A DNA stretch of 64,000 nucleotides, taken from Rallus limicola. Taxonomy: Eukaryota; Chordata; Aves; Gruiformes; Rallidae. A program made the translations under genes and the position numbers. Every line of letters begins with the position of its first letter. Positions within the stretch are counted from its first letter, which is position 1. Of this stretch, positions 46,181 to 54,701 are shown piece by piece. The notes under the pieces were generated by a model. The model did no database searches. It saw nothing but the letters and a program-made list of their open reading frames with translations, and had not been told where the DNA came from. The stretch is from NCBI GenBank assembly GCA_022605955.1, contig JAKCOZ010000103.1, forward strand, positions 560,501 to 624,500, given 5' to 3'.

Positions 46181-46660
46181 AAGGAAATCCCTGAGAACCA
46201 AGGTTAGTGGGAGTGCTCGAGGACTCGCTGGGAAGATTTCAGGCCAGGAACATCTTTCAGTCCTCACACCTTTGGTTTGGGAGCTACTGCTGGACGTTTA
46301 GCGTGTTTGAAGGTGGACGCTGGTAGAGCCGGAAGATGAGCTAGGGAAATGTTAGGCCTTTTCCCTCCGCCAGGAAATCCCGGAGCCCCGAGCTTACTGG
46401 GACCTCTAGTGGGCTACACGGGGAGGTGTCAGGCCAGCTATGTCGGTGCTGGCTGCTTTGGTCTGGGAGCTATTGCTGGACTTTTAGCGTGTTGGGAATG
46501 GAAGGCCGCAGCGGCCGAGAGGAATCCCGAGGGAAGGAGCATTAGGAGGGTTCCCTGGCAAAGGAAAGGCCTGATCCCCGGGGTCAGGCGGGCTGCCTGC
46601 GGGCTCTGTCGGGAGGTTTCAGCCCAGGAACACCGCTCAGTCTGGCGTGGGGGGAGAAAC
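46181..46660 (+). repeat. Diverged 190-bp tandem repeat, about three copies, upstream of LETMD1
   Basis: Marker blocks recur at exact 190-base spacing: AGGCCAGGAA at 46241, AGGCCAGCTA at 46431 and AGCCCAGGAA at 46621, each preceded by GGGAGG/AAG-type sequence. TTTGGTTTGGGAGCTACTGC at 46271 matches TTTGGTCTGGGAGCTATTGC at 46457 (186 bases). GGAAATCC at 46183 matches 46373. The third copy is the most diverged and merges into the CpG island. Confidence 0.75.
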
Positions 46661-46796
46661 ACCGACGGGGCTCCGGGGGGGAGGGGACAGTGTGTTAAAC
46701 TCCCGGGGGGAGAGGCGGGGGGGGGGGGGGCCGGAGCGGGCCCCAGCCGCCATGCGGGACCGCTTCCGCCTTTGTTCACGGGCACCGGCACGACAG

Positions 46797-46806
46797 CCAA
46801 TCAGCG
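46797..46806 (+). promoter_or_regulatory. LETMD1: CCAAT box (NF-Y type) of LETMD1
   Basis: CCAATCAGCG is a full NF-Y consensus, 89 bp upstream of the start codon and in forward orientation. Confidence 0.6.
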
Positions 46807-46885
46807 CTCAGCTCCTCACGCCCGCGGTCTCTCCCCATCCCGCCCCGCGGCCTTCGCCCTTTGACCCCGCCCGTGACCCGCCAAG

Positions 46886-47004
46886 ATGGCGCTGTCCAGG
46901 GCCGGCGGCTGCCGGGCGTTCTGGCACCTCGGGCCCAGCCCCGCCACCGGCCTCAGCCGCGCCCGGGAGCTGCTGGAACCGCGTCCTCCCCGGGGGGCGC
47001 TAAG
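46886..47004 (+). CDS. LETMD1: LETMD1 coding exon 1
   Basis: ATG at 46886 in context CCAAGATGG (A at -3, G at +4). It encodes the probable mitochondrial presequence, residues 1-40. The donor is GTGAGC at 47005, splitting an Arg codon. An earlier ATG at 46752 lies upstream of the CCAAT box in another frame and was not used. Confidence 0.92.
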
Positions 47005-47104
47005 GTGAGCGGGGACTACACGCAGCACCCCCCCCTCGGCGCCAGCCATCGCCCCCGGCCCCCGATCCGGATCCCCAGCCCTCAGCGCTGTCTGCGTGCG
47101 GCGC

Positions 47105-47135
<31 letters not shown>

Positions 47136-50100
47136 CCTGCTCCCTCTCTGGGGGCTTCGGGGGTCCCACAGCCCAGCGTCCTCCCTTTTTCCAGTCTAAG
47201 CCCTGCTTCCCTCGGAGCCTTTTCCATAAAAACCCAACGGAAATAACGGGCGTGTTTGTCTGCCAGGGTGGCTTTAGGGTGCAGGTACCCCGTGTGCCAC
47301 CGCTCCACCAAAACCGGCTCCAGGTCCGTCCTGACCGCGCTGACGTCGACAGCGAAACGCATCAACGGGAGATACGAGAGGTTTTTGGCAAGGACCTTCC
47401 CCCGTTTCTATGTGTTGTACACGACGTTCACCAAAGGTGGGGCCTGGGGAGGAGGGAATGCTTCTGCTTCTCCGGGGGGGGGGGGGCAACCAGGGCAGCT
47501 GGATGTGCTCCCTGGTCCCTTCCTGGAGCTAAAAATCAGCATCGCTGGAGGCGTTTGGAGGGAATCAGGACCTGAGCTGTGTTCTGTGTTTCGGCAGGAA
47601 TCCAAGCACTTTTCCAGGAAGTGAAAGAGATCAGAAAAATCAGATCCAAAATGTCCCAGCAGAGACTCAGCGTCCAACAGCTTCCCTACCGGGAGATGGA
47701 GCGGCTGCGGCAGGTACGGCACCACGTGTTTCGGTGGCGCAAAGCCCGGCGCCGCCTCCCTGCTGAGGGAATTTCCCAAGGTCGGTGTCAGATCCTGAGT
47801 CTCTCTTCTGCTCTGGCCGGCAGTTTCGCAGGGACGTGATCAAGGCCGTTCCCATCGGTGTTATTGCCATCCCGCCCTTCGCCAACTTCTTGGTCATCGT
47901 CCTGATGTAAGTATCGGCGTCGCAGTGACGCCCAAGCCCCGACCTTTGGGCTCCTCGACTCTGGTATCTTAAATTTAATTGAATCAGAGTGTTTTGCTTG
48001 GCATTACAAATCCACCCAGACTCCCTCCCTCTGCCTCTTGCTGTAATAAAAACTAACCCAGGCCCCCAGCGCCCAGCAGTCATTTTGTAATACCAGCTCC
48101 TGCCTGCCAGCAATGTGCCCGGCTCCCTCTCAGTGCAGAGAAACAATCCCTGGCATGCAGGGAATAGCCCCGTGCGTGCTCAGCCAGAGAAATCTCCTTG
48201 CACAGCTCCCTGCCAGCTGTCTCCATAGCACTTCAAGTGTCCCTCTCACTGCCAGCTGTCAGCTAAATCCAGGTTAAATCTGTGGGGGATTTTTCCACAC
48301 TGTCACCTTGGATGCAGCGCAGAAGCTCGGGTTGCACTTGATGATCTTCAGGGTCTTTTTCCATCTTGTTGATTCCATGATTCCTGTGCTAGCCCCTTCA
48401 GAGGAGCGAATGCCTGTAGCTCGTGAGGTGTGAGATGAGCCGGCCCAGAGCAGGACACTGCTTGTTCCTGTTTCCAACAGTGCAAAATCCAACCTCCCCA
48501 GTCCGTGTGTGGGGGGGGGGTTTCCTCTCTCAATCCCCATGTCCTCTTCTCTCCAAGGTATTTCTTCCCACGCCAGCTCCTGATCCGTTACTTCTGGACT
48601 CCCAACCAGCAGGTTGAGTTCCTGGATGCTTACGACTCCATCCGGAGAGATTCGTATTGGGATGTAGTGAAGAGTGTGGCCCTGGCAGCCCGTTCCCTGC
48701 CTGAGCCACAGCTCCAGAAACGCCTGCAGGATATCTGTGCCGAGGTACGCCGACACCGGCATCGCCCGTCCTGCCGCCGCCTCGGCCCTGCCTGGTGGTG
48801 ATGACCATGGCAGGGGGGGTTGGCAGCACACACTGTGGTTCTTTCAGGTGCAGCAAGGTGCTCAGCCACGTGTGGCTGAGCTCTACGCTGTGAGAAGTCT
48901 GTTTTCAGGATCTCCGCTGGGTCTGAACAAGCTCCAGGTGTCTCACGTGGTGAGTGTGGTTCTTCTCCTGCTGCCAGCTCAGAGCTTGGCCAGAAAAGTC
49001 TGTCCTATACTGGGCTGCACCAGAGCAGCTGGGCCAGGAGGTCGAGGGGGAGATCCTGTCCCTCTTCTCCGTGCTGGGGAGCCCCCCTGCGGCCAGCCTG
49101 GGGGTCCCCAGGACAGAAGGACATGGAGCAGTTAGAGCGAGTCCAGAGGAGGTTACAAAAGGGATTCAGGGGCTGGAGCAGCTCTGAGAGCTGGGCTGGC
49201 TCAGCCTGGAGAAGAGAAGGCTGCTTCTGGGAATGTCTCTGGACACCTGCTCCCTGCCCCGCGAGCTGGAGAACTGTGTGGGGTGGGTGGTCACAGGGGA
49301 CCAGAACACGGGTGTCTGTGCTTTAAGCTGTGCCTGGATGGGTTAGACACCCATTTTTGGAGGGGCTGAACATCCCCACAGGTGACTCTGCCCCTTTTCC
49401 TTCCCAGAGAGCCCTGAGCCGGGTCCTGTTCCTGACCCCTCACCTGCCGGCCTTTCTCCTGAGGCATCGCCTGCGGAGTCACGTCTTGGAGATCCGGCAC
49501 TTGGACCGCGCGCTGCTGCGCCTGGGCTTGGGGCAGCTCTCTGAGGAGGAGCTCAAAGCGGTGAGAACGCCTCCTCCAGCCCCCGCGACGGCTTCTTTCC
49601 CCTGGGCTTGTCTCTTCCCAGACCTCCCCACTCACGTTGGGGTGCAGCACGTTCCTTCGGGCCCCCCATGAGGCCGATGGCAGCCGCTCTTCTCTGGGAA
49701 GGCGGTTTTGGAGCCTGTTTCTTCACCGTTCTCTCCTGCTCCACGTCCCATCGAGGAAGGATCAGGGTGTGATCCACAGCATTTCGTGTGACCGGGAATG
49801 CCCATCCCAGAACTCCTATTAGCATTAACTCTCCCTGCTCCGTAGGCTTGTTACCTCCGCGGCCTGAACTCCACTCACCTGGGCATGGCAGAGTGCAGAG
49901 CGTGGCTGGAGCAGTGGCTGGGGCTCTCCTGCAAGCTGCAAGGTGATGCTGGCCGAGGGGCAGCTGCTGGGGGCTGGAATTTGGGACCATCTTGAGTTTC
50001 TCTGGGCACATGGAGTGTCAGCTCCAGGGGAATTTGGGGTAACTGGTGGTTTTGTTCCCCTCTGGGCTGCCCTGCTAATCTCCTGGCTCTCTGTGGGGAT

Positions 50101-50374
50101 GTGTACGTGTGGAATCCCAGGAAGGGACCTGCAGAGACCTCATGGTGGGGGATTCGAGCCCCACAGTGGCGCTGGGGAAAACAAAATGGGGGTGGGAAGG
50201 AAATGGGGGGACCCAGAGCAGAGAAAAAAAGCCCACAGAGGGGCTGGGGATGCAGTCAGGCCGCGTTGGTGCCCCTCTGAACCTGCTCTCATATTTTTTC
50301 CAGCATCTGAAGCTTCCCTCCTGGCGAACAGCATGGTCCTGCTGTCCCTCAACTACCTCAGGGCCAAGGAGTGA
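46886..50374 (+). CDS. LETMD1: LETMD1, LETM1 domain-containing protein 1, complete
   Basis: LETMD1 (HCCR) is a mitochondrial inner-membrane protein with a LETM1-like domain, reported to support mitochondrial structure and energy metabolism, notably in brown fat. The plus-strand coding exons are 46886-47004, 47267-47436, 47598-47713, 47824-47906, 48558-48744, 48848-48949, 49408-49560, 49846-49942 and 50304-50374. They sum to 366 codons, so 365 residues against 360 in human, and all junctions are GT-AG in phase. The Arg/Ala-rich N-terminus [17 protein letters not shown] looks like a mitochondrial presequence. A hydrophobic span at about residues 142-163 ([20 protein letters not shown]) is the membrane segment. 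The LETM1-like block runs on through [48 protein letters not shown] and the C-terminus [11 protein letters not shown]. It is convergent with CSRNP2. Confidence 0.95.
47105..47133 (+). repeat. 29-base poly-G run in LETMD1 intron 1
   Basis: An uninterrupted run of 29 G on the sense strand, 100 bases after exon 1. It can form G-quadruplex in DNA and in the nascent RNA. Run length is likely uncertain in any assembly. Confidence 0.95.
47267..47436 (+). CDS. LETMD1: LETMD1 coding exon 2
   Basis: Encodes [20 protein letters not shown] and on to [18 protein letters not shown]. The acceptor is TCTGCCAG ending at 47266 and the donor is GTGGGG from 47437. Confidence 0.93.
47474..47486 (+). repeat. 13-base poly-G run in LETMD1 intron 2
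   Basis: Uninterrupted G run on the sense strand shortly after exon 2. A 10-base G run recurs in intron 4 at 48511-48520. Confidence 0.95.
47598..47713 (+). CDS. LETMD1: LETMD1 coding exon 3
   Basis: Encodes [20 protein letters not shown] and on to [12 protein letters not shown]. The acceptor is TTTCGGCAG ending at 47597 and the donor is GTACGG from 47714. Confidence 0.94.
47824..47906 (+). CDS. LETMD1: LETMD1 coding exon 4 (membrane segment)
   Basis: Encodes [20 protein letters not shown] and NFLVIVL, the hydrophobic segment. The acceptor is GGCCGGCAG ending at 47823 and the donor is GTAAGT from 47907. Confidence 0.94.
48310..48390 (+). repeat. CR1 LINE 3'-end fragment in LETMD1 intron 4
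   Basis: GGTTGCACTTGATGATCTTC, AGGGTCTTTTTCCATCTTG and TTGATTCCATGATTCC follow the CR1 3' end in order. Confidence 0.8.
48558..48744 (+). CDS. LETMD1: LETMD1 coding exon 5
   Basis: Encodes [20 protein letters not shown] and ends RLQDICAE. The acceptor is CTCCAAG ending at 48557 and the donor is GTACGC from 48745. Confidence 0.94.
48848..48949 (+). CDS. LETMD1: LETMD1 coding exon 6
   Basis: Encodes [20 protein letters not shown] and ends NKLQVSHV. The acceptor is TTCTTTCAG ending at 48847 and the donor is GTGAGT from 48950. Confidence 0.93.
49005..49350 (+). repeat. CR1 LINE fragment in LETMD1 intron 6
   Basis: Blocks TACTGGGCTGCACCAGAGCA, GAGGTCGAGGGGGAGATCCT, GGACATGGAGCAGTTAGAGC, GAGTCCAGAGGAGG and GGCTCAGCCTGGAGAAGAGA give the usual upstream CR1 region in sense orientation, without the final 3' tail. 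Confidence 0.92.
49408..49560 (+). CDS. LETMD1: LETMD1 coding exon 7
   Basis: Encodes [20 protein letters not shown] and ends [13 protein letters not shown]. The acceptor is CCTTCCCAG ending at 49407 and the donor is GTGAGA from 49561. Confidence 0.94.
49846..49942 (+). CDS. LETMD1: LETMD1 coding exon 8
   Basis: Encodes [20 protein letters not shown] and ends LSCKLQ. The acceptor is GCTCCGTAG ending at 49845 and the donor is GTGATG from 49943 (weak at +4/+5 but in phase). Confidence 0.92.
50304..50374 (+). CDS. LETMD1: LETMD1 last coding exon
   Basis: Encodes [20 protein letters not shown] and AKE, then TGA at 50372-50374. The acceptor TTTTTTCCAG has a strong pyrimidine tract. Confidence 0.94.
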
Positions 50375-51145
50375 CGTCCAAGCCACCTGCATCGCGTCCT
50401 GACTTGGGGATTCCCAGCCTGGTGCCGCAACAAAACCAAAACCCAACAGAACCCGCTTTTCAGTGCTGGAAAAACCAGAGCCTGGTGTTGGTGTCGATGA
50501 GGAGCTGCCCCGACGCTGCTGTGGGGGTGAAGCTGCAGTTCCCTCCCTCCTGTGCTGGAGATTTGTGTCTGCGTTGGCTCTTCCCTTCCCCTCCCTGTCA
50601 TGGAGCGGGCTGGTGATGCCACAGGGCTGAGCCCTGTCCCTTCGCTGTTACAGCTCTTAAACCGTGTCACTAACTATGAAACGGGAGAACAAGTGTCTCT
50701 GCTGTCTGTGGATGCTTCCCTTTAGTGTCTTCTAGTACCAGGGCTCTGCTCAGCTTGGGTTTTGCTGCTGTCTGCCTTGCCTGGAGGCTTTTACTTTGTT
50801 TCTTTACTCCACTGAGCAGTCTTAAATATAAAAATCTTCCCAATGGGTTAAGACAACCCCAAATCCCTGCGGGACCTTACCCAGAGCCTCAGGGGGGTTC
50901 CTCTGGCTGCATCTCGGAGCATCCTCGTCACCACTGATGCCGAAGGAGCTGTCACCACAGGGATGTCACCAGGGCTGGAAATGTCACTGCCGAGTTCGAA
51001 AACAGCTCTGAACCACACCGACTCCTTCAGCAGAGGCTGAAACCCACCGTTGTCTCCCCTCATCCTGTCACCGTGTGAGAAACCTCTGGCTGAGTGAATT
51101 TGGACTGACTTGAAGTGTTTTATTAAAGACAGAACTAAACAAAGC
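50375..51145 (+). other. LETMD1: LETMD1 3' UTR
   Basis: About 0.75 kb from the stop to the only strong poly(A) signal on this strand, ATTAAA at 51122-51127, with a GT-rich patch near 51148. A weaker A/T-rich variant near 50821 could give a shorter form. Confidence 0.65.
51119..51127. terminator. LETMD1: Two-strand poly(A) signal: ATTAAA (+) for LETMD1 overlapping AATAAA (-)
   Basis: TTTATTAAA reads ATTAAA on plus (51122-51127) and AATAAA on minus (51124-51119). The plus signal is the best end for LETMD1. The minus signal is a possible distal end for convergent CSRNP2, beyond its nearer AATAAA at 51438. Confidence 0.6.
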
Positions 51146-51432
51146 AGCTCCAGTGTCTCTCTGGAGGCTCCAACCCACCTCCTGCACCACGAAATCCCTG
51201 GCATCTTGTAGATGGGGCCTGTTAACACCTGGAAAGGAAGGGTAGAAACCACCTACCTGTGGTCCAGGCCAGCTTTGTGCTCCTTCCAGAGAAGAACATC
51301 CTTCACCTCACCCCTTCCCTCACTGTTTTTGCAGGAATCCAAGACTCCCCCACCACCATCACCAACAGGAATTCACCCAGGTGGGTTTAATCTTTAAGAC
51401 ACAACTCCCCCTGCCAAGTTTGACCATTTCAT

Positions 51433-51438
51433 TTTATT
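51433..51438 (-). terminator. CSRNP2: CSRNP2 poly(A) signal AATAAA
   Basis: AATAAA on the minus strand (TTTATT on plus), about 2.4 kb past the CSRNP2 stop. It is the first clear signal reached going downstream from the stop. Confidence 0.65.
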
Positions 51439-52449
51439 TTTACACTTAAATATTCTCTTTAAATACAGCATTATCACCATGAGAAGAACAGAAAAGGCTG
51501 GGAGGGAATGTTTGTGTGTCTGTGTGTATGTGTGTGGGGGTAAATATAATTAAAAAATAATATTGGGAGGACAAGCTTTGGATTCACACTGGGAAAAACT
51601 GGAAAAATCAAAGTAAAACCACCTTGTTGTGAGAGGAGGAAGTCGGGGAGGCACAGAGTCACTGTTTAAATAGGACGAGGAGCGGTATGAGGGGAAGGAA
51701 AACGATGCCTGGATTTTTCACCACGGTTCCTCACAGCAGCCCGGTAGCACCAGAGAGGAGATGGGCTGTTGGGGGTGGGTGAAGGGGGGGGGCGGGGGTC
51801 TTCCAGGCTCGAGCAGGACCCGGTGTGGAACCGGCCGTAGTGTGAACACGTTGAAACCAACCAAGGAAGAAGAAGAAAAAGGCAGAAACGCGCTTTCATT
51901 GCACTACTCACAGCATCGTCCTCTTTGTAAAAAATAGAAAGAAATCCCGTTAGGTCTTTGCTGAGTGGGAGAGCACCCGTCCTGGCTGGCGGCTTAGGAG
52001 CCATCCTGTGCGCTCATGGAGCCACCGAGCTCGTTAAGGAGCCACTTAACGAGCCGGAGCGGGTGTTGACCCAGCTTCTGTGGCTGAGGGGCTGGGATAC
52101 AGAGCTGGGGAGGGAGCGTGGAGTCCGTTGAAAATGGAAAAAAAAACAAAAAAAGGGGGAAACAAAAAACCAGAGATTTGACCCCATTCAGGTGTCGCCG
52201 TTTGTTTTTGCAGCTCGGAGTCGCTCCATGAAATTAAAAAGCCAAACCCCACCCCTGCCACGGCCAAACCGGTGCCAGATCCCTGCCGGGAGGGGCCGCA
52301 GGGACACCGCCAGCGAAGCGCCCGGCCAGGGGTAAGGCTTTGTTCCTCCCAAATTTAGCCCTTGTGTGCCGGCCGAGGGCAGGGAGAGCCGCCCTGGGTA
52401 ACGTCCGCTGAGTCCCCGTGGTTTGGAAACTGCCTGGAGAAGAGGACAG

Positions 52450-52500
52450 TGGTCCCAGGGGCTCAGTGGTCCCAGGGGCTCAGTGGTCCCAGGGGCTCAG
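52450..52500. repeat. Exact 17-bp tandem repeat, three copies
   Basis: TGGTCCCAGGGGCTCAG occurs three times without a mismatch at 52450, 52467 and 52484, inside the inferred CSRNP2 3' UTR. Confidence 0.95.
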
Positions 52501-53834
52501 TGCCAGTGGGGAAAAGCCGCTTTGCCAGGCTTAAGGCTCGGTTGGAACCGTGCGCCGAGACAGCGGGAGCAGCAAAGGGGCTTTTAAACCCCTCTAAACC
52601 CCTTTGGACAGAGGGAGGTGATGGCCAGAAGCACGAGAGGAGCCTAAAACACCACCACCACCACCCCCCCAAAACAATAAAAGCACTTTGTCACACCACT
52701 GGTTTTCCTCCCCAGTTATGAGCAGCGGCTCCTGCGAGGGTTTTTCCAAGGAGAAGCAAGGGCTGGATTGAAGGAAGCTCCTGGGCATCAGGGGCTCTTT
52801 GCTCCCCCTCCCCACTCCCCGATTCTTTCCTTAAAACACATGAATTTGCTCATCCGGAGTCCGGTGAAGGATGGGAGAGGGAGGGGAGATGCTTCCCCTT
52901 GGCCAGATAAGGCTGGAGCAAAGTTGGAGGTAAAGCTGAGGGAGGGGGGCTCAGAGAAGTGACTTCCTGCTCCCCATCCCTGTCCTGCCCCTTGAGACAT
53001 TGGGCCAAGACCTCCAAGGGGGCCGGTTTTGGCAGGTGGCGAAGAAGGGGGGCCCATCCTGGTGCTGGGGGACCTAGGGAGGGATGGAAAGTGCTTTAAC
53101 ATCTGGCCGGGGGGCCACGGCAGCAGGTTGCCTTGACTGTTCCTCAAGGCTGATGCAGAGCCTGGGGCTGGACAGATGGACAGAGTTCACCAATGCAGCT
53201 GCAAAGGGCCTGAACTCTTCAAATCCAGGGGGGGTTAACCCTCCCCCCCCCCAATATTTTAGGAGAGTTCACAGGCTGCAGTCTCACCTCTCTTGTGCAG
53301 CCAGAGCCGTCCTGTTGGCTCCAGGTCCTTCCCCATCCATCCCGGCCTCTCGTGCTGGCTGTGGTGTCATAGGGAAGGGGGGGAACAAATGTCCCTGGGC
53401 AGCGCTGGGGTGTGATGCAGCCTGGTAAACATTAATTCCAGGGGGGAAAGAAAAAAAAGAGGAAAAAGTCTTTTTTTTTCCTTAAAACCCAAAAGGCGCA
53501 GGGCTGTGCTGGCCACCCAGTGCTGCGGCAGGGGCAGCTCAAGGGACGGAGAATGGGAAGGAGCTGCTGTGGGATGAGGAGGCTCCGGGTCAGGCACGTC
53601 CCATCCGGGTGGCAACTGAGCAGCCACTGGCACCGTCTGAGCCACAAGAACCGTCTCTGCTGGGCAAGCAAAAGGCTCCTGGCACCGGGCGAGGGGGCAG
53701 CCGTGAGAATCCTCTGTACAAAGCAGCACCCCCCCAGCAATTAAATAACCACCAGTGGCTGCTGCTGGTCCATAAAATATTACTGTCAATAAATTAACGA
53801 GTGCTGGGGGGGGACACACACGACCTGGGGCCGC

Positions 53835-54701
53835 TCACACGGGCCCTGGCAAGCACTCCTCGGCAGAGGGCAGCTCGTGCATGGGCTCCAGGGCTTGATC
53901 TGGCAGCATGGGGGACGGGGAGCGCGGGCAACGGGGAGCGGGTGGTGCTCGGCAGCCCTTGGAGGATGGGGCAGCCTCTGGGGATGGGGGAGGATTTTGG
54001 GATGCTTCCCCCTTGCTCGCGGTGGTTTGGCCGCAAGTCACCACAGGGACGGGGAGGACGCCGAGGTCCTTCTCGCCTGGGCAGGAGGAAGACGCCATGG
54101 GCTCTGCCGAGCTGCTCTCAGCCTTGGTGCCCAGCACCGGCCTCTGCTCCACCTGGTAGTAGACCACAGGCCCATCGTTCAAGTAGGGCTGGTCGCCCAC
54201 CGCCGAGGCTGCCTGCTCTGAGCCGTCGGCGAAGCAGAGGACAGATGAACCTGGAGGTAACTGGGCTTGGATGAGGATGGGGGCGGTGAGACCCGGGCAC
54301 AAACCCTCTGGCACAGCTAGGGGCTCCTCCAAGATACAAACACCCAAGCTCTCCACACTGGAGCCGCTGCTAGAGTCTTCCTCAGCCTTCAGCCTCTCCA
54401 ACTCCTCCGCAGTTTGCAGATGCATGACAGCTGTCTCGTTCTCAGCCATGAACTCCTGGAAGTCCTGTGTCTCAGCCGGCTGTGGCCCCAGCCAGTCACC
54501 AGCAGGACCGTGAGTGGCAGCGGTGGACGCTTCCTCCTCCGGTGCCGGTGGCCGCCCACCCTGACGCTTGTTCTCCAGCTCCAGCTTCATGATGGTGTGG
54601 AGGTAGTGAGTCCGCACCCGGATGGGATTGAATTCGATGCGACCGGCCATGTTACCGCAACCGTCCCGGGAGCAGCCACAGGGGAAGGACATGCGATCCA
54701 C
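53835..54701 (-). CDS. CSRNP2: CSRNP2 last coding exon
   Basis: Starts [20 protein letters not shown], completing the Cys-rich domain, and runs to TGA at 53837-53835. The acceptor is CTGGCAG ending at 54702. Overlapping frames on the plus strand are shadows. Confidence 0.96.
   Translation of the reverse strand: MDRMSFPCGCSRDGCGNMAGRIEFNPIRVRTHYLHTIMKLELENKRQGGRPPAPEEEASTAATHGPAGDWLGPQPAETQDFQEFMAENETAVMHLQTAEELERLKAEEDSSSGSSVESLGVCILEEPLAVPEGLCPGLTAPILIQAQLPPGSSVLCFADGSEQAASAVGDQPYLNDGPVVYYQVEQRPVLGTKAESSSAEPMASSSCPGEKDLGVLPVPVVTCGQTTASKGEASQNPPPSPEAAPSSKGCRAPPAPRCPRSPSPMLPDQALEPMHELPSAEECLPGPV

Larger units (their letters stand above)
46500..47060 (+). promoter_or_regulatory. LETMD1: CpG-island promoter of LETMD1
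   Basis: GC-rich, CpG-dense, TATA-less region around coding exon 1. It has a CCAAT box (CCAATCAGCG, 46797-46806) and an ETS-like CTTCCGCC near 46762. A 14-base G run is at 46717-46730. Transcription probably starts between the CCAAT box and the ATG at 46886. Confidence 0.75.
51415..53834 (-). other. CSRNP2: CSRNP2 3' UTR
   Basis: About 2.4 kb, a length in keeping with the long 3' UTR of the mammalian gene. It contains a GT/CA-rich stretch (51510-51540), an exact triple 17-bp repeat (52450-52500), an ACC repeat (about 52650-52666) and a 10-base C run (53243-53252). No open frame here looks coding. Confidence 0.65.

Noticed and set aside
46647..47003. 118-codon plus frame with a strong-context ATG at 46752 ahead of LETMD1
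   Set aside because: It spans the CCAAT box and so probably lies upstream of transcription start, is in a different frame from LETMD1, and has biased composition.
50108..50145. Possible antisense CR1 3' end (GAAGGGACCTGCAGAGACCTC)
   Set aside because: Only about 20 bases resemble CR1, too short to separate from chance.
50145..50175. GATTCGAGCCC resembling a tRNA B box
   Set aside because: No A box, acceptor stem or cloverleaf could be drawn around it.
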